A stretch of DNA of 64,000 nucleotides from Maribacter orientalis (GTDB taxonomy: Bacteria > Bacteroidota > Bacteroidia > Flavobacteriales > Flavobacteriaceae): positions 62,001 through 126,000 of the forward strand of contig NZ_FNZN01000006.1 of the NCBI RefSeq assembly GCF_900109345.1, written 5' to 3'. Each line of letters begins with the position of its first letter. Position 1 is the stretch's first letter. Positions 36,316 through 45,398 of this stretch are shown here, piece by piece. The notes beneath the pieces were generated by a model. That model had not been told where the DNA came from and made no database searches. It worked only from the letters and a program-made list of their open reading frames with translations. A program made the translations under genes and the position numbers.

Positions 36316-36423
36316 ATGAATTCTCAATTTAATCACATCGCAGCTGAAGAAAAAGTTCAAGTTTATCGCAATGATTTTTTTAGCGGATTTTTAAGACTTA
36401 CAAAAAAGTTGTTTATGATATAA
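36316..36423 (+). CDS. 35-residue small ORF with its own terminator
   Basis: ATG 36316 to TAA 36421 encodes 35 residues beginning MNSQFNHIAAEEKVQVYR and ending in an aromatic/basic stretch FFSGFLRLTKKLFMI. An intrinsic terminator starts 21 bp after the stop, and a TATATTTA box lies about 40 nt upstream. The composition (amphipathic, no low complexity) looks like a real peptide, possibly membrane-associated. No family recognised. The coding call rests on the terminator and composition only. The surrounding gap 36170-36685 holds nothing else that I can support. Confidence 0.45.
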   Translation: MNSQFNHIAAEEKVQVYRNDFFSGFLRLTKKLFMI

Positions 36424-36443
36424 ATTACTTTTTAAACAATTAC

Positions 36444-36477
36444 AAAAGAGCGACTTAGAAAAGTCGCTCTTTTTTTA
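36444..36477 (+). terminator. Intrinsic terminator after the 35-codon ORF
   Basis: A 13-bp stem (36444-36456 with 36461-36473), GC core GAGCGACTT, loop AGAA, and a T-run through 36476. Confidence 0.88.
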
Positions 36478-36608
36478 TGCTAAATTTTGGTGTTTTGATT
36501 GCTTAATGTTAATATGAACTACTAGTGTTTTAATAGGGATATAAATATATTTACTATGCAACCTAAGATGTTCACAACAGGTATGGTTATTTTTACCACA
36601 AATATTAT

Positions 36609-36636
36609 TTTGTAAGAAAAAGACTACATATATTTG
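36609..36636 (+). promoter_or_regulatory. Possible promoter for the lipocalin-like lipoprotein
   Basis: Exact TATATTTG at 36629-36636 with TTTG at 36609-36612; the 16-nt spacer is shorter than usual. Confidence 0.38.
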
Positions 36637-36685
36637 AAATGTAATAAAGAGTGAATCCCAAATCGCTTTTGAAACTTAACCTAAA

Positions 36686-37051
36686 ATGAAGTATGTATTA
36701 AATTGCCTCGTTCTGTTGGTACTAATTACCTCTTGTTCAAAAATTGAAGAAAATAATGACCCCATTATTGGTATTTGGAAGCATACAGTAAAAACCGCAA
36801 CTAATACCAATAAATTGGTTGTTGATAATGAAGAATGGATATTTAATGATGTTTATTTAGGTCGTTTTCATGGATATAAAAATGGACAAGTAGTTTATTT
36901 GACGGATTTTAAATGGAGTGTAAATAATGATATTTATATGATTAGCTACCCAGGTACTGATTTTCCCTTTGATTTTATTGAAATGAAAGAAACTGAAGAC
37001 GGTACTATTCTATTAAGAATGGAAGGTAAAATATTCGCCGCAAAACAGTAG
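36686..37051 (+). CDS. Lipocalin-like lipoprotein
   Basis: 121 aa. Lipobox ITSC (Cys17) after a short signal peptide, then a beta-rich mature part with the lipocalin-like opening DPIIGIWKHTV and closing strands GTILLRMEGKIFA. It resembles the small lipocalin-like proteins common in Bacteroidota; the ligand is unknown. It is a single gene with its own -7 box and a terminator 110 bp downstream. Confidence 0.7.
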   Translation: MKYVLNCLVLLVLITSCSKIEENNDPIIGIWKHTVKTATNTNKLVVDNEEWIFNDVYLGRFHGYKNGQVVYLTDFKWSVNNDIYMISYPGTDFPFDFIEMKETEDGTILLRMEGKIFAAKQ

Positions 37052-37160
37052 AAAAAAGTCGCAATTGAAACATACACACTATCAATTAAATTGCAATTAA
37101 AAGTAATACTATAAATGGTCAAAATACCAAATCAACCATTTTGTATTTTTTCCCCAATTA

Positions 37161-37187
37161 GGAGCAAAGATATTTGCTCCTTTTTTT
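37161..37187 (+). terminator. Intrinsic terminator just ahead of the GNAT gene
   Basis: GGAGCAAA (37161-37168) pairs with TTTGCTCC (37173-37180), loop GATA, then seven Ts. It ends 11 nt before the ATG of the next gene. Confidence 0.85.
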
Positions 37188-37194
37188 ATTTTAG
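37187..37194 (+). promoter_or_regulatory. Possible -7 box for the GNAT gene
   Basis: TATTTTAG (one mismatch to TAnnTTTG) overlaps the end of the terminator T-run and ends 4 nt before the ATG, predicting a leaderless mRNA. Confidence 0.28.
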
Positions 37195-37198
37195 TAGT

Positions 37199-37723
37199 AT
37201 GGAACTTACTTATACCAAATGTTCTCTTACTGATCTTCAGCAATTGCGACAAATTTCTGAACAAACTTTCGTCACTGCCTTTGAGAAGGATAATAATCCT
37301 AATGATTTCAAAAATTATATTGAAAATGCTTTTGCATTAGAGCGAATAAAGGAAGAATTATTAAATCCAAATAGCGACTTTTTTTTCGCTCTTTCCAATA
37401 ACGAAATAGTAGGTTATTTTAAACTTAACGTTGGGATTGCACAAACAGATATTAAACAAGATAATAGTATTGAGCTTGAACGAATATATATACTTGCTAA
37501 ATATCAGAATAGTGGATTAGGGGAACAATTTCTTATGTACATAAAAAGTATCGCTTTAAAAAGAAACAAGAAAATGCTCTGGTTGGGGGTTTGGGAAGAG
37601 AATAAACGAGCTATAAAATTTTATGAACGCCAAGGATTTAAAAAATTTGACACTCATCCCTATTTTATTGGTTTAGATGAGCAAACAGATTGGTTAATGC
37701 GTTTCGATTTAGGTACCTTGTAG
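37199..37723 (+). CDS. GNAT-family N-acetyltransferase
   Basis: 174 aa from ATG 37199; the longer frame from 37115 would run through the terminator and is rejected. The acetyl-CoA loop is LAKYQNSGLGEQFL (Q/RxxGxG/A type) at about 100-113, preceded by the strand SIELERIYI and followed by LGVWEENKRAIKFYERQGF, both typical of GNAT enzymes. It would acetylate an amine on a small molecule or protein; the substrate is unknown. Its transcription must start after the terminator or rely on read-through. Confidence 0.85.
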   Translation: MELTYTKCSLTDLQQLRQISEQTFVTAFEKDNNPNDFKNYIENAFALERIKEELLNPNSDFFFALSNNEIVGYFKLNVGIAQTDIKQDNSIELERIYILAKYQNSGLGEQFLMYIKSIALKRNKKMLWLGVWEENKRAIKFYERQGFKKFDTHPYFIGLDEQTDWLMRFDLGTL

Positions 37724-37739
37724 CAAAATACAAACAGCA

Positions 37740-38891
37740 ATGAAACTACATTACTTTGCCCTCTTTACACTTATTGGTTTTTTAAATCTAAATGCGCAAG
37801 ATTATTACTTTCCAGGGGCAAATACAGCATGGGAGCAAAAATCGCCAAAGGTATTTAAGATTAAGGATGCTCCATTAAAGGAAGCCATAGAATTTGCTGA
37901 AGCAAACGAATATTCAGGTTCACGTGATTTAAGAATTGCAATTTTAAAAGGTTTTGAAAAGGAACCATTTCATCAAATTTTAGGTCCGACCAAAAAACGT
38001 GGTGGCCCAGCGGGTTTGATTCTTAAAAATGGATATATAGTTGCACTTTGGGGAGAAACTAAACGAGTTGATATGACCTTTAGTGTAACCAAAAGTTTTT
38101 TAAGTACCATAGCTGGCCTTGCAGAAGACGCAGGTTTACTTTTGAATACTAATGATAGGGTTGGTGATTATATATGGGATGATACTTTTAAGGGCGCACA
38201 TAATTCTAAAATTACATGGGAGCATTTGTTACAGCAGAATTCTGCATGGTCAGGTGAATTATGGGGTGGGAAAGATTGGGCCGATAGACCACCTAGTGAA
38301 GGTGATAGAGATGATTGGAAACTTGCAACACCAAAAGAGCCAGGTACTGTTATGGAATATAATGACGTTCGTGTAAATGTGTTAGCTTATTCTCTTACTC
38401 ATCTTTGGCGTAAACCTATGCCAATGGTTCTTAAAGAGAAAATAATGGATAAAATAGGAGCTTCTTCTACATGGCGCTGGTATGGATATGACCATGCTTG
38501 GACAGAAATTGATGGGCTACAAATGAAATCTGTTACTGGTGGCGGTCATTCAGGTGCTGGTATATTTATTAGCGCAGAAGATATGGCTCGTTTTGGACTG
38601 CTATTTTTAAATAATGGAAAATGGAAGAATGACCAATTGATATCATCATCGTGGATTAAAAAGGCGACCACGCCTTCAACTCCGAACCCTAATTACGGTT
38701 ACATGTGGTGGTTAAATAAAAAAGGAGACAGACACTGGGAAGGTCTTTCTGAGAATATTTACTATGCAGCCGGATTTGGTGGTAACTTTATTGTTATTGA
38801 TAAAGAGAACGATTTAGTAGTAGTTACCCGTTGGTTAGAACCGAATAAAATTGGGGAATTTATGACGAAAGTAAACGCTGCTTTAAAGTAA
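37740..38891 (+). CDS. Exported serine hydrolase, beta-lactamase/esterase fold
   Basis: 383 aa with a signal peptide (cleavage after LNAQ, about 19). The catalytic SxxK is SVTK in MTFSVTKSFLS and the second motif is YND in VMEYNDVRVN, with a late HWEGLSENIYYAAGFGGN segment in place of the KTG triad. This is the class C beta-lactamase-like (S12) hydrolase family, acting in the periplasm as esterase or D-amino acid amidase; the substrate is not inferable. Convergent with the aminotransferase gene with only 4 bp between stops. Confidence 0.88.
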   Translation: MKLHYFALFTLIGFLNLNAQDYYFPGANTAWEQKSPKVFKIKDAPLKEAIEFAEANEYSGSRDLRIAILKGFEKEPFHQILGPTKKRGGPAGLILKNGYIVALWGETKRVDMTFSVTKSFLSTIAGLAEDAGLLLNTNDRVGDYIWDDTFKGAHNSKITWEHLLQQNSAWSGELWGGKDWADRPPSEGDRDDWKLATPKEPGTVMEYNDVRVNVLAYSLTHLWRKPMPMVLKEKIMDKIGASSTWRWYGYDHAWTEIDGLQMKSVTGGGHSGAGIFISAEDMARFGLLFLNNGKWKNDQLISSSWIKKATTPSTPNPNYGYMWWLNKKGDRHWEGLSENIYYAAGFGGNFIVIDKENDLVVVTRWLEPNKIGEFMTKVNAALK

Positions 38892-38895
38892 ACCG

Positions 38896-40053
38896 CTATA
38901 GTGAACAAAGAATCTCAATTGCTTGCTCTAAAGTTTCTTGCTTTTTTGCAAAACAGAATCTCAGCATATAATCATTTCTATTATTGACGTTAAAAGAGGA
39001 AATAGGTATAGAGGCTAAGCTATTCTGAGTAATTAAGCGCTTTCCAATAATTTCGTCTTCTTCCATTGAAATAAGGGAATAATCTAATAATTGAAAGTAA
39101 GTACCCTGTGTGGGTTTGAATTTAAATTTGGACGATTTTATGCCGTTTAAAAAGAAATCTCTTTTTTCTTGGTAAAAATTGATCAACTCAAGATAGTGTG
39201 ATGGGTGTTTTAAATATGTAGCTAATGCATGTTGTACCGGATGGTCTACACAGAATACGGCAAATTGATGCACTTTCCTAAATTCAGCCATTAATGCAGC
39301 TGGGGCTACGCAATAACCAACCTTCCAACCGGTTACGTGAAATGTTTTCCCAAAAGAGGCACATATAAAACTTCGTTTCGCCAAATCTGTAAATCTTGAG
39401 GCACTTTCATGAGTTTGCTTATCAAAAATGATATGTTCATATACCTCATCACTTAAAAGAATGATATTGGTAGGTTTTAAAATAGCTTCTAATTGTTCCA
39501 TATCCCATTTAGATAAAATCATACCGCTAGGATTATGTGGGGTGTTTATTATCACCATTTTGGTCTTATCGGTAATTTTACCCTGAAATGCAGTCCAATC
39601 CATTTTATAATCAGGCGCATCTAATTGAACATAGATAGGTTTTCCTCCATTAACTATGATTGCGGGCTCATAACAGTCATATGCAGGTTTTATGACCATT
39701 ACTTCGTCACCTTTACCAACAAAGGTTGTTATGGCGGTAAAAATAGCTTCTGTGGCACCTACTGTAATTGTTATTTCTTTTTCAGGGTGATACCTACGAT
39801 TGTGAAGCGATTCTATTTTCTCAGATATCTGTTCCCTTAAACCATAATAACCTTGCATGGGAGCATATTGATTATGACCTTCATGCATGGCTTTGGTTAC
39901 TAACGATTTTAATTCTTCATCTGCTTCGAAATTTGGAAACCCTTGAGAGAGGTCAATAGCGTTATGTTCTCTGGCAAGATTTCCCACTGATGTAAAAATT
40001 GTAGTCTTTACATCTGGTAATTTTGAGGCATTTAAAAGAGGTCTATAATCCAT
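38896..40053 (-). CDS. PLP-dependent aminotransferase class I/II (methionine aminotransferase-like)
   Basis: 385 aa, fold-type I. The PLP lysine is in CASFGKTFHVTGWKVGY, the phosphate-binding Asp/Tyr lie in ILLSDEVYEHI and the N-terminal signature DLSQGFPNFEAD matches YbdL-type methionine and kynurenine aminotransferases. It would convert 4-methylthio-2-oxobutanoate to methionine or deaminate aromatic amino acids. A TATATTTA box lies 5 nt from the start. Confidence 0.9.
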   Translation of the reverse strand: MDYRPLLNASKLPDVKTTIFTSVGNLAREHNAIDLSQGFPNFEADEELKSLVTKAMHEGHNQYAPMQGYYGLREQISEKIESLHNRRYHPEKEITITVGATEAIFTAITTFVGKGDEVMVIKPAYDCYEPAIIVNGGKPIYVQLDAPDYKMDWTAFQGKITDKTKMVIINTPHNPSGMILSKWDMEQLEAILKPTNIILLSDEVYEHIIFDKQTHESASRFTDLAKRSFICASFGKTFHVTGWKVGYCVAPAALMAEFRKVHQFAVFCVDHPVQHALATYLKHPSHYLELINFYQEKRDFFLNGIKSSKFKFKPTQGTYFQLLDYSLISMEEDEIIGKRLITQNSLASIPISSFNVNNRNDYMLRFCFAKKQETLEQAIEILCSL

Positions 40054-40058
40054 AGTAG

Positions 40059-40066
40059 TAAATATA
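40059..40066 (-). promoter_or_regulatory. Possible -7 box for the aminotransferase
   Basis: TATATTTA on the minus strand (one mismatch to TAnnTTTG) 5 nt before the ATG at 40053. Confidence 0.28.
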
Positions 40067-40083
40067 TGAATTTAGAAGAATGC

Positions 40084-40115
40084 TATAAAAAAAGCCCAAC
40101 CATTTGGTTGGGCTT
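40084..40115 (-). terminator. Intrinsic terminator of the DJ-1/PfpI gene
   Basis: AAGCCCAACC (40092-40101) pairs with GGTTGGGCTT (40106-40115); on the minus strand it is followed by a seven-T run. Confidence 0.87.
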
Positions 40116-40135
40116 CTCAATTCCGTTAAAATGAA

Positions 40136-40681
40136 TTATGCGTGTTGCATTTCATGTTTACCTTCTTTTATCTCTTCAATCAATTTAGAATTAAATGCTT
40201 GTAAATCGCCAGGATTCCTACTGGTTACAAATCCTTGGTCCACTACAACTTCTTGGTCTACCCAATTAGCACCAGCATTTATCAAATCATCCTTTATCGA
40301 ATTAAAAGATGTCATTTTTCTTCCTTTTACCACTCCTGCACTAATTAAGGTCCATGGTGCGTGACAAATTGCGGCTACTGGTTTTTTCATCTTAAAGAAA
40401 TCTCGAACAAAATTTAAGACGTTTTCTTCCCTTCTAAGCAAGTCTGGATTAATTACACCTCCTGGTAGAACCAGTGCATTGTAATCTTCAGCCTTTACTT
40501 CATTTACCGTTTTATCTACTTTATAGGTGTTTGACCAATTTCCGTCAGCCCATGCTTTTATCTCACCACGTTTAAGACTTACAATATCAACTGTAAATCC
40601 TTCTTTTTCCATTGCTTCTTTAGGAGATTTTAATTCACTTTCTTCAAATCCATTAGTAGCTAATATTGCTATCCTCTTCAT
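40136..40681 (-). CDS. DJ-1/PfpI-family protein (type 1 glutamine amidotransferase-like)
   Basis: 181 aa. The nucleophile elbow is AAICHAPWTL (Cys about 110) next to the acid-bearing N-terminal strand and LVLPGGVINPD. This matches the PfpI/YhbO class, described as proteases, deglycases or chaperones for stress; which one applies is unsettled. Cytoplasmic, no signal peptide. A single gene with its own terminator. Confidence 0.9.
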   Translation of the reverse strand: MKRIAILATNGFEESELKSPKEAMEKEGFTVDIVSLKRGEIKAWADGNWSNTYKVDKTVNEVKAEDYNALVLPGGVINPDLLRREENVLNFVRDFFKMKKPVAAICHAPWTLISAGVVKGRKMTSFNSIKDDLINAGANWVDQEVVVDQGFVTSRNPGDLQAFNSKLIEEIKEGKHEMQHA

Positions 40682-40811
40682 ATATTTAGTTTTTAAGATT
40701 AATAATTTTGTTTTACACTAAATTACAAATCATACAATCCTTATTCCGTTAAAGGCCTATTAAATAAGGATTGATAAGGGTTAAACATTTATTAAATGAA
40801 CTTTATAAAAT

Positions 40812-41294
40812 TCATTCTGTGCTCATTTGAACAGTATTTAAATGTTCAAGGGTCTGTGACAAACAATCATCTAGATTTTTTTTAACTTCTGTTTCCCAAA
40901 ATCTAAAAACAGTATAGCCTAGTCTGTCTAGTTCTAAATTCACCTCTTGATCGCGTTGTATATTACGTTCAATTTTCGCAATCCAAAATTCTCTATTGGT
41001 TTTTATTTTAGGTTTTCTTTCTTCCCAATTTTTGCCATGCCAATATTCTCCATCGATAAAGATGACAGTTTTATATTTTGGCAATGCAATATCAGGTTTG
41101 CCTATTAACTTTTTAAAATCTATTCGATATCGATAACCTGCAGCATATAGTGCTTTACGAAAGGCTAGTTCTGGTTTGGTATTTTTCCCGCGTATTTTGC
41201 TCATAATTTTTGAGCGCTGTGGCGTAGTGTAGAAACCAGATTCTTCATTAAATCGTGGCACTTTTATGCGTTCTTCTTTATAATCTTCTGGCAT
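40812..41294 (-). CDS. Solitary very-short-patch-repair (Vsr)-like endonuclease
   Basis: 160 aa from ATG 41294; an earlier GTG-type start within the sdh terminator is rejected. The core shows the Vsr pattern RSKIMSKIRGKNTKPELAFRK, RIDFKKLIGKPDIAL (PD motif) and VIFIDGEYWHG, then a C-terminal FRFWETEV. In E. coli Vsr the active-site loop is FTHGCFWHHHHC; here the zinc cysteines are Glu and Trp, and one His is Asp. Vsr nicks 5' of T:G mismatches made by deamination of methylcytosine, but no cytosine methyltransferase gene is in the window. Confidence 0.78.
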   Translation of the reverse strand: MPEDYKEERIKVPRFNEESGFYTTPQRSKIMSKIRGKNTKPELAFRKALYAAGYRYRIDFKKLIGKPDIALPKYKTVIFIDGEYWHGKNWEERKPKIKTNREFWIAKIERNIQRDQEVNLELDRLGYTVFRFWETEVKKNLDDCLSQTLEHLNTVQMSTE

Positions 41295-41300
41295 GTAATA

Positions 41301-41345
41301 AAAATAAAAAAATCCCAAGCCTTTCGACATGGGATTTTTTATTTT
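41301..41345 (-). terminator. Intrinsic terminator of the sdhCAB operon
   Basis: AAAAATCCCA (41308-41317) pairs with TGGGATTTTT (41330-41339), loop of 12 nt; the minus strand continues into a T-rich run. A-rich and T-rich flanks also allow plus-strand use. Confidence 0.72.
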
Positions 41346-41360
41346 TATTAGTAATGGAGC

Positions 41361-42107
41361 TTATCCTTTTACATTGGCACTTAAATACTCGCGGTTCATA
41401 CGAGCTATATTTTCTAAGGATATGCCTTTTGGGCATTCAATTTCGCAAGCTCCTGTATTGGTACAGTTACCAAAACCTTCTAAATCCATTTGTGCGACCA
41501 TATTTTTAACACGGTCTACGGCTTCAATTTGGCCTTGTGGTAATAAAGCATATTGTGAAACTTTAGCACCAACGAATAACATTGCAGAGGCATTTTTACA
41601 ACTCGCAACACAAGCACCACAACCAATACAGGTAGCAGCATCCATTGCTTCATCAGCTGCGTGCTTAGAAATAAGTGTTCCGTTGGCATCTTGAGTATTT
41701 CCTGAAGTATTTACAGAAATATAACCACCTGCTTGCTGTATACGATCAAAAGAACTTCTATCAACTACTAAATCTTTTATAACAGGAAAGGCTTTTGCTC
41801 TAAATGGTTCAATAGTAATGGTGTCACCATCTTTGAACATACGCATGTGCAATTGACAAGTGGTTACACCTCTATCGGGGCCGTGAGCTTCACCATTTAT
41901 AAACATTGAGCACATGCCACAAATACCTTCTCGGCAATCATGATCAAAAGCAACTGGCTCTTCACCTTTATTAATAAGTTGTTCGTTAAGAACATCCATC
42001 ATTTCTAAAAAGGACATGTGTTCAGATATTTCTGTCACTTTGTAATCGACCATTTTACCCTTGTCGTTCGCATCTGATTGACGCCAAATTTTAAGTGTTA
42101 AGTTCAT
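41361..42107 (-). CDS. sdhB: Succinate dehydrogenase/fumarate reductase iron-sulfur subunit
   Basis: 248 aa. Three Fe-S clusters: 2Fe-2S ligands in [12 protein letters not shown] and C of TTCQLHM, 4Fe-4S in [11 protein letters not shown], and 3Fe-4S in [14 protein letters not shown]. It passes electrons from the FAD subunit to the quinone pocket of the membrane anchor. It follows sdhA with 10 bp, the third gene of the operon. Confidence 0.97.
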   Translation of the reverse strand: MNLTLKIWRQSDANDKGKMVDYKVTEISEHMSFLEMMDVLNEQLINKGEEPVAFDHDCREGICGMCSMFINGEAHGPDRGVTTCQLHMRMFKDGDTITIEPFRAKAFPVIKDLVVDRSSFDRIQQAGGYISVNTSGNTQDANGTLISKHAADEAMDAATCIGCGACVASCKNASAMLFVGAKVSQYALLPQGQIEAVDRVKNMVAQMDLEGFGNCTNTGACEIECPKGISLENIARMNREYLSANVKG

Positions 42108-42117
42108 GATACCTTCT

Positions 42118-44118
42118 TTATTTATAACTTCTTTCTTTAACTTCTATATTTTCGTAAACCAATTCTTCTTTATGCAAGACTGCATCTTTTGGTTCTCCTT
42201 TGTATTCCCATGCTGAAACAAATTGAAACTCTTTAAGTCTTTTTGCTTCACCATCTTTGGTTTGGTGTTCTTCTCTAAAGTGACCTCCAGCAGATTCTTC
42301 CCTTACCAATGCATCTTTAGCGAATAGTTCTCCCAACTCTAAGAAATCTGCAACTCTACCGGCTTTAGCTAATTGTTCATTGTATTCTGTTGTTGTTCCT
42401 GGAACATTTACATTTTTCCAAAAATCTTTTCTAAGTGCCGATATTTCGTCAATTGCTGTTTTAAGACCTTCTGCATTACGTGACATACCACATTTATCCC
42501 ACATAATCTTGCCTAACTTCTTATGGTAGTAATCCACAGAATGCTCTCCTTTATTATTAATGAAGAATTCAATTCTATCGGTTACTTCTTTTTCTGCAGC
42601 ATCAAATTCTGGAGTGTCTGTTGGTATTTTTCCAGTTCTAATGTCATGTGATAAATAATCACCAATTGTATACGGTAATACAAAATAGCCATCAGCCAAA
42701 CCTTGCATTAAAGCAGAGGCTCCTAATCGGTTCGCACCATGATCTGAGAAATTCGCTTCACCAATAGCATAGCAACCAGGTATTGTAGTCATCAAATTGT
42801 AATCTACCCAAACACCACCCATGGTATAGTGAACCGCTGGATAAATCATCATTGGTGTTTTGTATGGATCTTGATCTACAATTTTCTCGTACATCTGAAA
42901 AAGGTTTCCGTATTTCGCTTTAACGATAGCGGCACCTAATTCATATATTTTTTCTTTTGATGCGTTTTCAATGTTATGAATTTTAGCTTGCTCTATACCA
43001 TAGCGTTGTATCGAGGAAGCAAAATCTAAATAAACAGCTTCTCCAGTAGCATTAACACCATAACCGGCATCACAACGTTCTTTTGCTGCTCTTGACGCAA
43101 CATCACGTGGTACTAAGTTACCAAATGCAGGGTATCTTCTTTCTAGGTAATAATCTCTTTCGTCTTCAGACAAATCAGTCGGTTTTTTCTTGCCTTCACG
43201 AATTGCCATTACATCTTCCATATTCTTAGGCACCCAAATACGACCATCGTTACGTAACGATTCTGACATTAGGGTAAGTTTAGATTGGTAATCACCAGAA
43301 CGAGGAATACACGTTGGGTGAATCTGAGTGTAACAAGGATTTGCAAAAAATGCGCCTTTTTTATGTATTTTCCAGGATGCCGTAACATTCGATCCCATTG
43401 CGTTTGTTGAAAGGAAATAAACATTTCCGTATCCGCCAGAAGCGATAACTACGGCATGTGCAGAATGACGCTCAATTTCACCGGTAACTAAGTTACGAGC
43501 TATTATTCCACGAGCCTTGCCATTTACTTTTACAACATCTAGCATTTCATGACGGTTGAACGGGGTAATTTTACCACGAGCAATTTGTCTATTCATTGCT
43601 GAATATGCGCCTAATAAAAGTTGTTGTCCTGTTTGGCCTTTCGCATAAAATGTACGAGAAACTAAAACACCACCGAATGAACGGTTGTCTAATAGCCCAC
43701 CATAATCACGTGCAAAGGGCACACCTTGGGCAACACACTGATCAATAATGTTACCAGATACTTCTGCCAAACGATAAACGTTAGCCTCTCTAGAGCGGTA
43801 ATCACCACCTTTTACCGTATCATAAAATAAACGGTAAATAGAGTCACCATCGCCTTGATAGTTTTTAGCAGCATTGATACCACCTTGCGCTGCAATAGAA
43901 TGCGCTCTTCTTGGTGAATCTTGGTAACAAAACGTTTTAACGTTATACCCTAATTCTGCCAAGGTAGCCGCAGCAGAACCACCAGCTAATCCTGTACCAA
44001 CAACGATAACATCAATGTTTCGTTTATTGGCAGGGTTTACCAAATCAATATGGTTCTTATAATCGGTCCACTTCGTTTTCAATGGACCTTTAGGTACTTT
44101 TGAGTCTAATACAGACAT
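42118..44118 (-). CDS. sdhA: Succinate dehydrogenase/fumarate reductase flavoprotein subunit
   Basis: 666 aa. N-terminal FAD-binding [20 protein letters not shown], covalent-FAD histidine region [17 protein letters not shown], substrate-site His/Arg in [14 protein letters not shown] and [16 protein letters not shown] [14 protein letters not shown]. This is the large-subunit size of B-type Bacteroidota enzymes. It oxidises succinate to fumarate (or reverse) on the cytoplasmic face of the inner membrane and belongs to the TCA cycle and respiration. Confidence 0.97.
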   Translation of the reverse strand: MSVLDSKVPKGPLKTKWTDYKNHIDLVNPANKRNIDVIVVGTGLAGGSAAATLAELGYNVKTFCYQDSPRRAHSIAAQGGINAAKNYQGDGDSIYRLFYDTVKGGDYRSREANVYRLAEVSGNIIDQCVAQGVPFARDYGGLLDNRSFGGVLVSRTFYAKGQTGQQLLLGAYSAMNRQIARGKITPFNRHEMLDVVKVNGKARGIIARNLVTGEIERHSAHAVVIASGGYGNVYFLSTNAMGSNVTASWKIHKKGAFFANPCYTQIHPTCIPRSGDYQSKLTLMSESLRNDGRIWVPKNMEDVMAIREGKKKPTDLSEDERDYYLERRYPAFGNLVPRDVASRAAKERCDAGYGVNATGEAVYLDFASSIQRYGIEQAKIHNIENASKEKIYELGAAIVKAKYGNLFQMYEKIVDQDPYKTPMMIYPAVHYTMGGVWVDYNLMTTIPGCYAIGEANFSDHGANRLGASALMQGLADGYFVLPYTIGDYLSHDIRTGKIPTDTPEFDAAEKEVTDRIEFFINNKGEHSVDYYHKKLGKIMWDKCGMSRNAEGLKTAIDEISALRKDFWKNVNVPGTTTEYNEQLAKAGRVADFLELGELFAKDALVREESAGGHFREEHQTKDGEAKRLKEFQFVSAWEYKGEPKDAVLHKEELVYENIEVKERSYK

Positions 44119-44130
44119 AAGTAAAAGGTA

Positions 44131-44808
44131 TTAATGATTAAAATGATGAAAAAGGGCAATGAAAATAAAGCCTAACGGAATTATGATACCATAAACCTTA
44201 CCAAAAGTTTGAAGCTTTTTCTTTCTCATTGATGTAACCCCGGCAGACTGAAAAGCAGAACTGAATCCGTGCATAAGGTGTAATGATAAAAACACAAAGG
44301 CTAATACATAAGCAGCAACCCTAATCGGATTCACAAATTTATGGGTCAGTTCTTCGTAGTAACGAAAACCCTCACCGTCTCCCAACAATCCAGACATATC
44401 GCCTTGAATATATTTGGTATTGATTTCTGGCAACCAGAAATCAATAAAATGCAGCACTAAAAAGGCCAAAATTGCCAATCCGCTGTAAATCATGTTTCTA
44501 CTCATCCAGCTAGAATTAGCAGAACCATTGTTTTTAGCGTAATTCACTGCTCTAGCATTTCTGTTTTTAATTTCTAGAATGAAACCCATCACAAAGTGAT
44601 AAATAACTCCAAAGATTAAAACAGGTTGCAAAAGGTATTGTACGGCCCAAAAAGTACCCATAAAATGCGAAGCTTCATTGAACGCATTAGGACTGAAAAC
44701 CGATAAAATATTAATTGCAAAATGCTGAAGAAGAAAAAACATTAAAAAGAAAGCAGAAAGAGCCATTGCATACTTTCTACCAATCGAAGATTTAAAAAAT
44801 CCGCTCAT
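44131..44808 (-). CDS. sdhC: Succinate dehydrogenase cytochrome b subunit (B-type, single anchor)
   Basis: 225 aa, five transmembrane helices. Histidines in LLQHFAINI, VIYHFVMG, LVLHFIDFW and LHLMHGFSS are well placed to bind two haems, as in the di-haem B-type quinol:fumarate reductases with a single anchor subunit. It handles the menaquinone side of the complex. First gene of the operon, with a good promoter about 20 nt upstream. Confidence 0.95.
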   Translation of the reverse strand: MSGFFKSSIGRKYAMALSAFFLMFFLLQHFAINILSVFSPNAFNEASHFMGTFWAVQYLLQPVLIFGVIYHFVMGFILEIKNRNARAVNYAKNNGSANSSWMSRNMIYSGLAILAFLVLHFIDFWLPEINTKYIQGDMSGLLGDGEGFRYYEELTHKFVNPIRVAAYVLAFVFLSLHLMHGFSSAFQSAGVTSMRKKKLQTFGKVYGIIIPLGFIFIALFHHFNH

Positions 44809-45398
44809 TAGTTGTTAATTTTATACGCGAATTTACATCACACGCTAGTTATTAACAAGTTTTAATGGGCTTTAGTATATCTATTTAGATTCATTTTAAG
44901 AATCAATTTTATACTGTTGAAGATTTATATGTTTAATCCACCAATAGGATTAAAAATCTTGAACAAAAATCTAATGTGATAATTGATAAGTTTTTAACTG
45001 TGATTTTTTTATGGCCCAAAGCATGCCTTCATCTAAATTTTTGAATTGCATTCTAGAATTTTTAAGAAAAATCGTTCTAAGAGTAAACTTGCCCTATTTC
45101 CAGTGGTTTGCCCTACCATGCCATAAAACGCCATTTTATGTCTGTTTTGATAAAACTTTAGCCACTTGGATGGTACTCATAATGGTTATTTATTCGGTTG
45201 TCAATATAGATTATTAGAATTTCTAACCCATATATGTTTTCAGCTGCGGTAACAACTTTCGAAGCGTTTTCCCATCTGAAAAGAACTCCTTTATTCATTT
45301 CGGATATCATATTCCTTTTTTGAAAAAAAAGAAAACACTAAAATCAAATTCCCTTATCTCTCTTATTTGATTAATTAACTCAAGCTCTTTTATACGCT
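44809..45398. other. 590-bp gene-poor region between sdhC and the DUF2721 gene
   Basis: Only the sdh promoter is clear. Short minus-strand frames exist: 45158-45310 (50 codons, begins MISEMNKGVLFRWENASK) and, after stops, a stretch reading NLDEGMLWAIKKS near 45010-45050. Together with a second frame around 45065-45140 they look like the wreck of a longer gene rather than functional genes, but I cannot name the ancestor. Confidence 0.35.
44828..44858 (-). promoter_or_regulatory. Promoter of sdhCAB
   Basis: On the minus strand TTG (44858-44856), 20-nt spacer, TAAATTCG (44835-44828; one mismatch to TAnnTTTG), about 20 nt before the sdhC ATG. Confidence 0.45.

Noticed and set aside
37115..37198. 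84-bp extension of the GNAT gene
   Set aside because: It would translate through the terminator hairpin, and GNAT homology starts at MELTYTK.
41329..41694. 121-codon plus-strand ORF opposite sdhB
   Set aside because: Shadow of the Cys-rich sdhB frame.
45011..45217. 68-codon plus-strand ORF in the sdhC gap
   Set aside because: Composition is random-looking, no start context or terminator, and minus-strand fragments compete; not supported as a gene.
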